In this document: positions 50,525 through 57,969 of the stretch, one piece after another
How the letters are laid out: every line of letters begins with the position of its first letter
Position numbering within the stretch: the first letter of the stretch is position 1
Assembly: GCA_964457755.1 (NCBI GenBank)
Contig: CAYWGC010000004.1
Span: 50,724 to 114,723, forward strand
DNA from: Tharpella sp964457755
GTDB lineage: Bacteria > Desulfobacterota > Anaeroferrophillalia > Anaeroferrophillales > Tharpellaceae
DNA length: 64,000 bases
Direction: 5' to 3'
Notes under the pieces: model-generated
Databases searched by the model: none
What the model was told of the DNA's origin: nothing
What the model saw: the letters and a program-made list of their open reading frames with translations, nothing else
Position numbers and translations under genes: made by a program

Positions 50525-51397
50525 ATGTCTATTTTAGTCAATAAAGATAGTAAAATCGTGGTCCAGGGGATTACCGGCAATGAGGGGATGTTTCATGCTC
50601 AGCAGTGTGTCGCCTACGGTACCCAAGTGGTTGCCGGCGTAACCCCTGGTAAGGGCGGCCAGAAGATGGATGAGGTTCCGGTTTTCAATACTGTCGATGA
50701 AGCTGTTAAAGCGACCGGTGCCAACGTTTCCCTGATCTTTGTGCCGCCGCCGTTTGCGGCGGATGCAATTATGGAAGCAACCGATGCCGGTATCGATCTT
50801 GTGGTCTGTATCACCGAAGGTATTCCGACCCTTGACATGCTTAAGGTTAAAGCCTTCATGAAAGGCAAAAAAACCCGGATGATCGGCCCTAACTGTCCCG
50901 GTATAATTACTCCCGACGAAGCCAAGGTCGGCATTATGCCCGGTTTTATCCATAAAGCTGGAAGCATTGGAGTTATCTCCCGGAGTGGTACCTTGACTTA
51001 TGAAGCGGTTGCCCAGTTGACCGAAAGAGGTCTCGGCCAGTCGACCTGTATCGGCATCGGCGGTGATCCGATTATCGGCAGCCAATTTATCGATCTCCTG
51101 GCTCTTTTCGAGGAAGATCCCGATACCGAAGCGGTTGTTATGATAGGAGAGATCGGGGGTAGCGCTGAAGAGGAAGCGGCCCAATTTGTCAGCGATAACA
51201 TGACCAAACCGGTTATCGGTTTTATCGCTGGTCAGACCGCCCCTCCAGGTCGCCGAATGGGTCATGCCGGAGCTATTATCGCCGGCGGTAAAGGCACCGC
51301 GGCTGAAAAGATGGCAGCTATGACTAAAGCCGGTATCCACGTGGTTAAGAGTCCGGCCGATATCGGCGAAACTGTGGTTAAGGTTTTAGGTCGTTAA
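50525..51397 (+). CDS. sucD: Succinyl-CoA synthetase alpha subunit
   Basis: 290 residues, CoA-binding chain with the phosphorylated His in GRRMGHAGAII. Also VQGITGNEGMFHAQQ, CITEGIPTLDM and GPNCPGIITPDEAKVGIMPG. AAGGAG stands before the ATG. It works as the partner of SucC. A perfect terminator follows. Confidence 0.96.
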   Translation: MSILVNKDSKIVVQGITGNEGMFHAQQCVAYGTQVVAGVTPGKGGQKMDEVPVFNTVDEAVKATGANVSLIFVPPPFAADAIMEATDAGIDLVVCITEGIPTLDMLKVKAFMKGKKTRMIGPNCPGIITPDEAKVGIMPGFIHKAGSIGVISRSGTLTYEAVAQLTERGLGQSTCIGIGGDPIIGSQFIDLLALFEEDPDTEAVVMIGEIGGSAEEEAAQFVSDNMTKPVIGFIAGQTAPPGRRMGHAGAIIAGGKGTAAEKMAAMTKAGIHVVKSPADIGETVVKVLGR

Positions 51398-51417
51398 TTT
51401 AATTATTACATCTCAGT

Positions 51418-51461
51418 ACAAACAAAAAGCCCCGGTTAACGCCGGGGCTTTTTGTTTGTAA
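51418..51461. terminator. Bidirectional rho-independent terminator
   Basis: Perfect stem CAAACAAAAAGCCCCGG / CCGGGGCTTTTTGTTTG with a six-base loop. T-rich on both strands, so it can end both sucCD and the converging methyltransferase gene. Confidence 0.92.
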
Positions 51462-51494
51462 AGCCTTGTCGCATAACTCAATCTGAGTTATGAA

Positions 51495-52157
51495 TTATAA
51501 CTTTATATATTCTCCCATGAGCAACCTGTTTTTTGGCGTGATCTCATCGGGGATTTTCTGGGTTACAATCTGATATCCTTTTGCTTTTAGATTTACGGCT
51601 CGTAAAGTATCGACGGCCAGGGTTTTGTCCATCCAGCCTTCAAGCCCTCCAGTTGAAGATTCCTGTAAATCATGGCAGCAGGGAAGGACTGCCAATCTGG
51701 CATGCTGTTTGGTTGCCATATCAATAACCAGATCGGTTAAAGAACCACAGGCATGAGCTGAAACGACAAGATCATCGGGAAGAATGGCAATTTTCTGGAG
51801 CGGAATCTCTTTGTAAATAACCCTCTCCTCAAGTCGCGGCCATGCTGTGATCAAGGCCTCGGACAAAGTAGCTGCGTTTAACGGGATGTTGTTATCTACT
51901 GCAATAGCTATTGTTGAACTATCATCAAGTATGAGTAATATATGCGCCAAGAGTCCATGACCACAGGCAAGATCTAAAATCCTGCCGCCTCGGTATCTTC
52001 GTCGTACCCTTTTTGCCATCTCCCATGTTTCATAGAGCTCTTTCCTGGGCAAGGTTCCAGCCCGACAGACAGCCCTTGCGATTTTATCAAAAAGGTTGTT
52101 GCCGGGGAACAGTGACTGCTGTCGAGGTGTCAGACGGTTTTTTGAGGATTTTTTCAT
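51495..52157 (-). CDS. Class I SAM-dependent methyltransferase (Methyltransf_32-like)
   Basis: 220 residues. Motif I is LDLACGHGLLAHIL, followed by AVDNNIPLNAATLSEAL. The Cys/His motifs SAHACGSLTDLVI and LAVLPCCHDLQ are those of the GSTCD/METTL-like Methyltransf_32 group. Substrate unknown. It stands alone between sucCD and a degraded region, converging on the shared terminator. Confidence 0.8.
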   Translation of the reverse strand: MKKSSKNRLTPRQQSLFPGNNLFDKIARAVCRAGTLPRKELYETWEMAKRVRRRYRGGRILDLACGHGLLAHILLILDDSSTIAIAVDNNIPLNAATLSEALITAWPRLEERVIYKEIPLQKIAILPDDLVVSAHACGSLTDLVIDMATKQHARLAVLPCCHDLQESSTGGLEGWMDKTLAVDTLRAVNLKAKGYQIVTQKIPDEITPKNRLLMGEYIKL

Positions 52158-52318
52158 GGGCCATAAAATATGTGAAAATCTCTCTTTTAATATTCAAAGA
52201 AAATATTCATTGGGGTCTGTGGCCCCGGGTTTTACACATATATTCAATTCAACAGCTTAAACTATATGTCGTGCAGTTTTGTTTATCCGCTTACTTTGAA
52301 ATGAGAGCTGATTTTTGC
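52158..52318. other. Short gap, no gene
   Basis: 161 A+T-rich bases at the edge of the degraded region; nothing recognised. Confidence 0.3.
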
Positions 52319-52560
52319 CTAAATTTCATTCAGGTGGGAAAGGGCCCTCTTCAGCATTGCCAGTTCAATGTCGGTTAGGCTTTTGGGGTCAATGAAATTA
52401 TCAGGAGGTAAATGGCTGTCCATCATGATTATCTGATGTTTTAAGCGACTCTGCATCAAGTAATTGTATACATCAATTGTTTCTTTGTAGGTGCTTTTTT
52501 GATAGCTCCGAGTTCATAGAGTTTTTTTAACCGTAAAAGGGTATTGGTTTCATGTTTTCC
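52319..52560 (-). pseudogene. C-terminal remnant of a DUF294-type CBS/nucleotidyltransferase protein, frameshifted
   Basis: On the minus strand one frame gives ETNTLLRLKKLYELGAIKK; a shift in the six-T run at 52495-52500 leads into TYKETIDVYNYLMQSRLKHQ, then HLPPDNFIDPKSLTDIE and LKRALSHLNEI, stop. This is the end of the signal-transduction DUF294 family (LRLKHQ followed by PPDNFIDP). Front part missing. A short CBS start fragment 3 kb away (55668) could derive from the same family. Confidence 0.7.
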
Positions 52561-52565
52561 CTTGT

Positions 52566-52643
52566 TATCTTCCTTTCGGGCTGGTGTGTAAGGTGGTTGT
52601 CTCATCGGTTGAAGAAGTCCTGCCGAGGGATGTAAACCTATAA
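52566..52643 (+). pseudogene. Remnant of the C-terminus of a membrane protein like that at 62770
   Basis: Translation YLPFGLVCKVVVSSVEEVLP then stop. The intact gene at 62770-63897 has YLPFGLECKAVASLVEEVLQ at the same place, and the DNA matches at roughly four bases in five. No other part of the gene is found here. It abuts the DUF294 remnant on the other strand and overlaps the end of the next gene. Confidence 0.72.
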
Positions 52644-53150
52644 GAAATAGAGCAGCAGTTTTTTTCCATCCGCCGGTGGTGAGGAAATCCAGTATGCCAG
52701 CCGTCCCCGGCAGAAAATATAGTGTACCTGTCCCATCCCCAAAAACTTATAAACTTTAATTTTATTGATGTTCAAGGTTTCCGGCTCATGGAAGGGTGAA
52801 CGGGGATTGCTCACCATTTTATCCGCCATGACTTCAGCTTGTTCCCGGGTCAGGGCAGAGGTTTTGCTGCGTGATATCCAGATCATGGTCGGCCCTTTTC
52901 CCGCCGCTTCGTAGTTACCGATGGCTCCTGCTTCCACGGTAATATTTTTGCCGTGCAGGCGGTTGATTTTCCCCAGGGCTTCGGTGCCGGTAATCAGTTG
53001 AACCTGCTGCCATTCGCCGATGCTTTCCGGGAACAGTGAATTCAGATTTTGCGGTTTTTCAGGGGAGGGAAACAATGCCTTAAATCCGACCACCACAATT
53101 ACGATGCTCAGTGCAAATAAGATTCCCGGTAGTTTTGATCTTTGTGCCAT
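52638..53150 (-). CDS. Hypothetical protein with N-terminal membrane anchor
   Basis: 170 residues from ATG 53150, chosen because AAGGAGA lies nine bases upstream. One hydrophobic helix (about 9-26) then a soluble domain with SLFPESIGEWQQVQ, GAIGNYEAAGKGPTMIWISR and HYIFCRGRLAYWIS. It probably faces the periplasm. No family recognised with confidence. It follows a truncated ABC ATPase gene on the same strand, so it may once have been part of a transporter operon. Confidence 0.6.
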   Translation of the reverse strand: MAQRSKLPGILFALSIVIVVVGFKALFPSPEKPQNLNSLFPESIGEWQQVQLITGTEALGKINRLHGKNITVEAGAIGNYEAAGKGPTMIWISRSKTSALTREQAEVMADKMVSNPRSPFHEPETLNINKIKVYKFLGMGQVHYIFCRGRLAYWISSPPADGKKLLLYFL

Positions 53151-53179
53151 GTGGTTGTCTCCTTTATCCCGTCTCCTAG

Positions 53180-53248
53180 TCACGGGCCAGATTGACGCAA
53201 AACCTCGGTCGCCCCGTAGCTTTTTACCAGCCCCTCGATCCTGATCAT
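53180..53248 (-). pseudogene. N-terminal stub of an ABC transporter ATPase
   Basis: 22 codons: MIRIEGLVKSYGATEVLR matches the opening strand of ABC ATPases, then QSGP and a stop, before any Walker A motif. It is followed 30 bases later by the start of the anchored hypothetical protein. Confidence 0.6.
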
Positions 53249-53271
53249 GCCGCCTCCGTTTCGGGCCGCCA

Positions 53272-53523
53272 TTAGAAGAAATTAGTTACAACATACTTTA
53301 GCGAACCCTCGCTTGCAAAGGCCGGCTTTTTTGAAATAGTAAAGTGAATTTCGCCTTCACGTACATAGTAGGAACCCCCTACTTCACCCCTGACCGAACC
53401 AGAGACAGTATTTCCGGTAATCACGATGTCGTTCGATGATCATTTTGCCTCTTGTTTTGCTCGTGCTAAAGCTGCCACCAGATCCGTACCCGGCCAGATA
53501 TCGACAGAAAAGTTGAACGCCAT
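53272..53523 (-). pseudogene. Small protein gene with an in-frame TGA
   Basis: ATG 53523 follows GCGAGG. Codons 1-27 (MAFNFSVDIWPGTDLVAALA...) are interrupted by TGA at 53440-53442, then the same frame continues for 54 codons (NDIVITGNTVSGSVRGEV, YYVREGEIHFTISKKP) to TAA at 53272. Both halves are similar in style and frame, so a single point mutation is the simplest view. Family unknown. Confidence 0.55.
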
Positions 53524-53594
53524 ATTACCTCGCTTATTCTGCTCTAAAAAATTTGCTTGAGCTCTGGTTTTGTGCATACATGCAATTTTATAGC

Positions 53595-54059
53595 TCAGCT
53601 CTCTATGTTCTGCTGTTTTCTTCGTACATAAATCGTTTTCTTTATTAATGCCACCAAAACATCAGCGTCATCCCTTATTTCTATGGTAAATTTCGAAAAA
53701 TACTTTTCTCCGTTGCCAGTATTGTTTCTTATTAATTCTAAATCCTTATTCGATATCTTTATTACTGATGTTACTTTTTTTTTGCTGGTTTTAATAAATT
53801 CGATATTGGCCGCTTTGTCCCAAACTAAATACTCATTTCCCAGCAGTTGCATTAAAAGCAACATCAAGTGAGGGTCAACCATCGAGTAAAGACTTCCCCC
53901 AAAATGTGTGCCGACCGCATTTCTATTAAACCAACGCAATGACATTGAGACATGCAGTTCTCTCCAGTCCTCACTGATAGATGTAATTTTCACTCCTGCA
54001 CCGATGTAGGGTGGATATAAATTAAGTATTAGTTTCAAAAACTTGGGGGTGAATTTCAT
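53595..54059 (-). CDS. DUF4442 hot-dog-fold thioesterase-like protein
   Basis: 154 residues. The hot-dog core NAVGTHFGGSLYSMVDPHLMLLL followed by VWDKAANIEFIKTSK matches DUF4442 proteins, which are related to acyl-CoA thioesterases (YiiD C-domain). The His-Phe-Gly-Gly segment lies where thioesterases keep their substrate helix. No substrate known. Single gene, flanked by remnants. Codons are rich in A and T. Confidence 0.8.
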   Translation of the reverse strand: MKFTPKFLKLILNLYPPYIGAGVKITSISEDWRELHVSMSLRWFNRNAVGTHFGGSLYSMVDPHLMLLLMQLLGNEYLVWDKAANIEFIKTSKKKVTSVIKISNKDLELIRNNTGNGEKYFSKFTIEIRDDADVLVALIKKTIYVRRKQQNIES

Positions 54060-54389
54060 CCAATTTCTCTTCTTTTAACTGGCTGTCTGGAGTTGGTTAT
54101 AATTCCGCTATATATGAATTAAAATACTGTCTAAACTACGACGCGATTTAGGAAGTTTTGCACTGTAGTCCGCTTGAAGAATCTTTTTCGTTGCAGCGTA
54201 TTTTTAGTGGCGTGTCTCCAGAGGAGATCTTCAACGATTGGATGGAGCATGGTTATTTCTTACATCAAGTTTGATATTTTTGTTTTTTCATATTCTCATG
54301 ATATCTGTATTTTTACAATATCTATTTATGTAAGGCATTATTTCAAAAGCAAATTTTTTCCAGACCGCCTTTTTTTTGACTCTTGTTGG
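54060..54389. other. 330-base gap with a doubtful gene remnant
   Basis: Frame 54148-54276 (plus strand) reads ESFSLQRIFSGVSPEEIFND then WMEHG, open from a stop and without ATG; it may be another gene tail but I recognise no family. The rest, to 54389, is very A+T-rich. Confidence 0.35.
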
Positions 54390-54515
54390 AATGATATCTC
54401 CCGGGATAATGTGACGGTGCGAGTTAATGCCGTGCTCTATTTTCAGGTGGCAGATTCGAGAAAAGCAATTATCCAGGTGGAGGGTTATGAGGTTGCAACA
54501 GGGCTGTTGGTTTGA
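54390..54515 (+). pseudogene. Slipin fragment (partial duplicate of the gene at 54834)
   Basis: 42 codons reading ISRDNVTVRVNAVLYFQVAD, then RKAIIQVEGYEVATG. The intact slipin has ISRDNVTVRVNAVLYFQVVD. DNA similarity is high over about 100 bases. The fragment has neither start nor the remaining domain. Its TGA overlaps the -35 box of the RNA promoter. Confidence 0.85.
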
Positions 54516-54540
54516 CAACAGGCAAACCATTCGTTATAAT
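54512..54540 (+). promoter_or_regulatory. Perfect consensus sigma-70 promoter
   Basis: TTGACA at 54512-54517, exactly 17 bases, TATAAT at 54535-54540. Both hexamers match consensus at all positions. It drives the structured RNA that follows. Confidence 0.9.
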
Positions 54541-54546
54541 GGTAGG

Positions 54547-54764
54547 TAGTTGGTAGGTGCATGAGCGGGGTGCACTCCGAAGGCCTTGATCCGTAAGATA
54601 ACTCGCTACGGGGAGCCATTTAGCTTGGTAATGTCGGCCAAGCCCAACTTATAACCTCATCTGTTCTGACTCCACGAGGCATAGTAAACCCCGTGGCAGT
54701 ATCCTGAGTGAAAGGAATAAACTTCCGGCTCAGAGACTCAGGGCGATGAGGTTTTTATTTTTTT
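54547..54764 (+). ncRNA. Structured non-coding RNA, two multi-hairpin domains, own promoter and terminator
   Basis: No open frame of note, but dense pairing. Domain 1 is closed by AGTTGG (54548) with CCAACT (54644) and encloses GTGCA/TGCAC (54557/54571), CCGTA/TACGG (54591/54607) and GCTTGG/CCAAGC (54623/54638). Domain 2 is closed by CCTCATC (54655) with GATGAGG (54745) and encloses CCACG/CGTGG (54672/54692) and CCTGAGT/ACTCAGG (54703/54736), the latter with inner GGAA/TTCC. The closing stem of domain 2 runs into TTTTTATTTTTTT, forming the terminator. About 218 nt. It does not fit the 6S, tmRNA, SRP or RNase P cores I know. It may act on its own or as a leader for the slipin gene 70 bases downstream. 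Confidence 0.8.
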
Positions 54765-54833
54765 GCAGTAGGGATTTCAAGTGATAGAAAAAGATGTGTT
54801 GCTAATGAAAGTTGAATCGGAGGAGGACGGAAA

Positions 54834-55598
54834 ATGATTATATCTTATTATCTTGTCATAATCGCACTGGTTATCGCTATATTGGCGCTTTCCCTGAAAG
54901 TTGTTAAAGAATATGAGCGTTTGGTGGTCTTTTTTCTCGGTCGTTTTCAGGAGGTTAAAAAACCGGGTCTGCGCATCATTATTCCCGGTATTCAGCAAGC
55001 CGTCCGGGTTGACCTGCGGGTGATCACCATGGATGTTCCCAGTCAGGATGTTATCTCCCGGGACAATGTGACGGTACGGGTTAATGCCGTGCTCTATTTT
55101 CAGGTGGTAGATCCGAAAAAAGCGATTATCCAAGTGGAGGATTATTATAACGCTACCAGCCAGCTGGCTCAGACCACCCTGCGTTCAGTGCTTGGTCAAC
55201 ATGAACTGGATGAGATGCTCTCTGAACGGGAGAAGATGAATGCTGATCTGAAGGAAATTATTGATAAGCAATCTGACGCCTGGGGCATCAAGGTCACCAA
55301 TGTTGAAATAAAGCATGTGGATCTCAATGAAAATATGATTCGGGCCATTGCCAAGCAGGCAGAGGCGGAGCGGGAACGCCGGGCCAAAGTGATTCATGCT
55401 GAAGGTGAATTGCAGGCCTCGGAAAAACTGCTGGCTGCCGCTAACGTTATTTCCCAAAATCCTCAGACTCTGCAACTCCGCTATTTACAAACTTTAAACG
55501 ACATTTCCAATGAAAACGCGACCACCGTTGTTTTCCCCCTGCCCATGGACTTGATCCAATCATTTTTGGGAAAAAAGAGTGGAGGTGCTATAGAATGA
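54834..55598 (+). CDS. Slipin (stomatin-like SPFH/band 7 protein)
   Basis: 254 residues. N-terminal membrane hairpin (about 4-22), SPFH domain (about 25-190) with VVKEYERLVVFFLGRF, PGLRIIIPGI and ALxx-like NATSQLAQTTLRSVLG, then a coiled coil (AIAKQAEAERERRAKVIHAEGE) and a short end. Slipins form ring oligomers on the membrane. They usually pair with an NfeD protease partner, which is absent here. GGAGGAGG lies ten bases before the ATG. A partial second copy lies 0.5 kb upstream. Confidence 0.93.
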   Translation: MIISYYLVIIALVIAILALSLKVVKEYERLVVFFLGRFQEVKKPGLRIIIPGIQQAVRVDLRVITMDVPSQDVISRDNVTVRVNAVLYFQVVDPKKAIIQVEDYYNATSQLAQTTLRSVLGQHELDEMLSEREKMNADLKEIIDKQSDAWGIKVTNVEIKHVDLNENMIRAIAKQAEAERERRAKVIHAEGELQASEKLLAAANVISQNPQTLQLRYLQTLNDISNENATTVVFPLPMDLIQSFLGKKSGGAIE

Positions 55599-55667
55599 GG
55601 GTTCTAATACCTCGACTAAAATCCCGGAGATTTTTCAAGACAGCTTAAAGTCTATGAGGGGTGTTTT

Positions 55668-55739
55668 ATGGCGATCGGGGAGTTGTGCGTAAGAGAGGTG
55701 TTTAGCGTGGAAAAGGAGATAAACTACGAGAAATCTTGA
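55668..55739 (+). pseudogene. N-terminal stub of a CBS-domain protein
   Basis: 23 codons: MAIGELCVREVFSVEKE is the opening of many CBS-domain proteins; it stops after NYEKS. GAGGGG precedes the ATG. The gap around it (55599-56165) has no intact gene. A CTGAGGC/GCCTCAG hairpin lies at about 55754-55775. Confidence 0.5.
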
Positions 55740-55904
55740 ACCAAGAGAGCAAAGCTGAGGCTGAAAAGTGCCTCAGATCAACAACATTTTATCAATCATC
55801 CCGCTTTACAATAAAATAATATCTGTGTTATTGTCAGTAAACTTAAAAAATCATCATCTCGGCACCGTCGCAGGCGGGACGAGTGATAAAACGCTCTTTG
55901 TTAT

Positions 55905-55936
55905 GTGAAAAAATTTCTATTCTCGGTCAGCCTTCT
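55905..55936. repeat. Partial copy of repeat family R3
   Basis: GTGAAAAAATTTCTATTCTC then GGTCAGCCTTCTAG matches the right arm end of R3 at 25642-25675 with few changes. The left arm is not recognisable. Confidence 0.7.
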
Positions 55937-55982
55937 AGATGAAAAAGTTTAACCGGAGACGCTCAGCTCATTAGGAGAAGTC

Positions 55983-56090
55983 GTGAAGCAAGCAGAAGAT
56001 GAAAATATCCTTGTTCGGCAGGAGATAGTTGACGGGGTTGAGTTGGAAAAGGTGTTGCCGGATGATAAAGAGGAGGGTCTTATCCCGTAA
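55983..56090 (+). CDS. Possible 35-residue protein
   Basis: GTG start with AGGAG six bases upstream, reading MKQAEDENILVRQEI, then GVELEKVLPDDKEEG, stop. Acidic, no family recognised. It may be a small gene or the stub of a larger one; 75 bases separate it from the next gene, in the same direction. Confidence 0.35.
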   Translation: MKQAEDENILVRQEIVDGVELEKVLPDDKEEGLIP

Positions 56091-56165
56091 TTGTAAGAGG
56101 AAGGTAGTTTTCAAGCTAAGGATTTTTGAGCGAATCCTAAACCAACAATAAAGGGAGAACTTGCC

Positions 56166-56528
56166 ATGACGACGAAATTTTCATTCAGCAAGATTGAGAA
56201 TGAACTGCTTCCGGGGTTCAGGAAAAAAATCGGGGATGCAGAATCGACTGAGGATGTAAAAAAGTTTTATGTCTATACCATGCAGGAGCTTTTCCATCAG
56301 GCTTTTTCCGGTAAGCTCAAACTGGAGTATAGTGATATTTCCCTGCAACCGCTGCAGGATCAGTCTTTTGCTCTGAGCGAACGGGTCAAGGAGCGGGCTG
56401 ATTTTGTCGTGACCTGGAAGAACTCCGATCTCTCCCATGTGATTACGCGTTTTACTGAAACCTCAATCAAAAGGTATAAGCATCTGGAGAAAAATCCTGC
56501 GAAAAGCGAGGCAAAAATCAGGATGTAA
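56166..56528 (+). CDS. Conserved-looking hypothetical protein before the glycan operon
   Basis: 120 residues, soluble, alpha-rich by composition: FSKIENELLPGFRKKIG, FYVYTMQELFHQAF, and a basic C-terminus. GGGAG lies nine bases before the ATG. It stands 78 bases ahead of the glycosyltransferase-cupin gene, on the same strand, and may be the first gene of that operon. No function can be given. Confidence 0.65.
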   Translation: MTTKFSFSKIENELLPGFRKKIGDAESTEDVKKFYVYTMQELFHQAFSGKLKLEYSDISLQPLQDQSFALSERVKERADFVVTWKNSDLSHVITRFTETSIKRYKHLEKNPAKSEAKIRM

Positions 56529-56606
56529 TGGAGTGAAGTGAGGGTGAGAAATATCAGGTTGAAATAGGTTGGGACTGATACTGGAGGGAGAGGTTTAAAA
56601 AAAATT

Positions 56607-57956
56607 ATGCGTATTGCAATGCTTTCACCCATTGCGTGGCGAACGCCGCCACGCCATTATGGTCCCTGGGAAAGTGTGGTCTCCCTCTTGACGGAGGGGT
56701 TAGTCGCCAAAGGAGTGGAGGTCACTCTTTTTGCCACTGTGGATTCCAAAACCAAGGGAATGTTACAGGCTGTATGCCGGTACGGCTATGAGGAAAACAG
56801 TAATGTGGAACCAAAAGTTTGGGAACATTTACATATATCAGAGCTCTTTGAACGGGCTGATGAGTATGATTTGATCCACAACCACTTTGATTTTGCTCCA
56901 TTGACCTACAGTGGATTGGTGACAACCCCGGTGCTGACCACCATTCACGGTTTTTCCTCTCCCCGGATCCTGCCTGTTTATGAAAAATACAATGACAAGA
57001 CCTTTTATGTGGCGATCAGCGAAGCCGACCGTTCACCAAAGCTCAACTACACAGCAACTATCCATCACGGCATTGACCTCAACGATTTCACGTTTAACCC
57101 TGATCCGGAGGACTACTTGATTTTCTTCGGTCGCATTCATCCGGACAAAGGCGCCAAAGAAGCCATTGCTATTGCTCGGGATGCCGGCCGAAAATTGATC
57201 ATGGCTGGCATTATTCAGGATGAAAGCTACTATGAATTTGAAGTCGAACCTCATCTTGGTGAGGATGTTGAGTATGTCGGCAGTGTTGGGCCGGAGCAGA
57301 GGAATGTCTTGCTCGGCAAAGCGAGTGCTTTATTGCACCCGATCAACTTTAATGAACCTTTTGGTCTTTCTATTGTGGAATCGATGGCGTGTGGCACGCC
57401 GGTGATTGCTTTTAATCGAGGAAGTATGCCGGAATTGATCCGCCCCGGATTAAACGGATTTCTGGTGACCAATGTCGAAGAAGCGGTTGTCGCCGTCAAG
57501 GAACTATCTCAGATAGACCGGGCTGCTTGCCGTAAGTTTGTTGAGAAGAATTTTTCCACGGAGCGGATGGTGGACGATTACATCAAGGTCTATGAGCAGA
57601 TCATTGCTCAGACAAAACGTGAAGATCATCGGCCGTGGGGATATTACACGGTTCTTGCGGATGAATCGGATCATAAGGTTAAACGCATTCATGTCTATCC
57701 CGGCAAGCGTCTGAGTCTGCAGAAGCACCAGCGCCGGGCGGAACGCTGGACCATGGTTTACGGTGAGGGGGTTGTTACCTTGAACGATCAACGGATTCGC
57801 TTGAAAAAAGGCGAATCTATCGATATCCCCCAGGGAGCGGTCCATCGTATGGAGAATCAAACCAACGAGAACATGGCCTTTGTCGAGATTCAGTTGGGAG
57901 ATTATTTCGGGGAAGATGATATTGTCAGGTTGGAGGATGACTTCGGTCGGGTATAG
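56607..57956 (+). CDS. Fusion of a GT4 glycosyltransferase with a mannose-6-phosphate isomerase-type cupin
   Basis: 449 residues. The first 340 are a GT-B glycosyltransferase: MRIAMLSPIAWRTPPRHYG opening, the GRIHPDKGAKEAI loop, and the donor-site NEPFGLSIVESMACGTPVIA with its EX7E pair. The last 110 are a cupin like the C-terminal part of type II phosphomannose isomerase/GMP (RPWGYYTVL, GKRLSLQKHQRRAERW, GAVHRMENQ), with the metal-binding His residues. No guanylyltransferase domain. The fusion suggests mannose as the sugar moved, with the cupin isomerising or sensing mannose phosphate; this is inference. The GH130 gene follows 13 bases later. Confidence 0.88.
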   Translation: MRIAMLSPIAWRTPPRHYGPWESVVSLLTEGLVAKGVEVTLFATVDSKTKGMLQAVCRYGYEENSNVEPKVWEHLHISELFERADEYDLIHNHFDFAPLTYSGLVTTPVLTTIHGFSSPRILPVYEKYNDKTFYVAISEADRSPKLNYTATIHHGIDLNDFTFNPDPEDYLIFFGRIHPDKGAKEAIAIARDAGRKLIMAGIIQDESYYEFEVEPHLGEDVEYVGSVGPEQRNVLLGKASALLHPINFNEPFGLSIVESMACGTPVIAFNRGSMPELIRPGLNGFLVTNVEEAVVAVKELSQIDRAACRKFVEKNFSTERMVDDYIKVYEQIIAQTKREDHRPWGYYTVLADESDHKVKRIHVYPGKRLSLQKHQRRAERWTMVYGEGVVTLNDQRIRLKKGESIDIPQGAVHRMENQTNENMAFVEIQLGDYFGEDDIVRLEDDFGRV

Positions 57957-57969
57957 AGGGGGTTAAATT

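Noticed and set aside
50534..51340. 268-codon minus-strand ORF inside sucD
   Set aside because: Shadow of a G+C-richer coding region; sucD on the plus strand is certain.
54547..54764. 6S RNA, tmRNA, RNase P RNA or group I intron
   Set aside because: No 6S-type single long hairpin, no tRNA-like ends, no RNase P core; the CCTGAGT/ACTCAGG part recalls a group I intron core only superficially because it pairs with itself.
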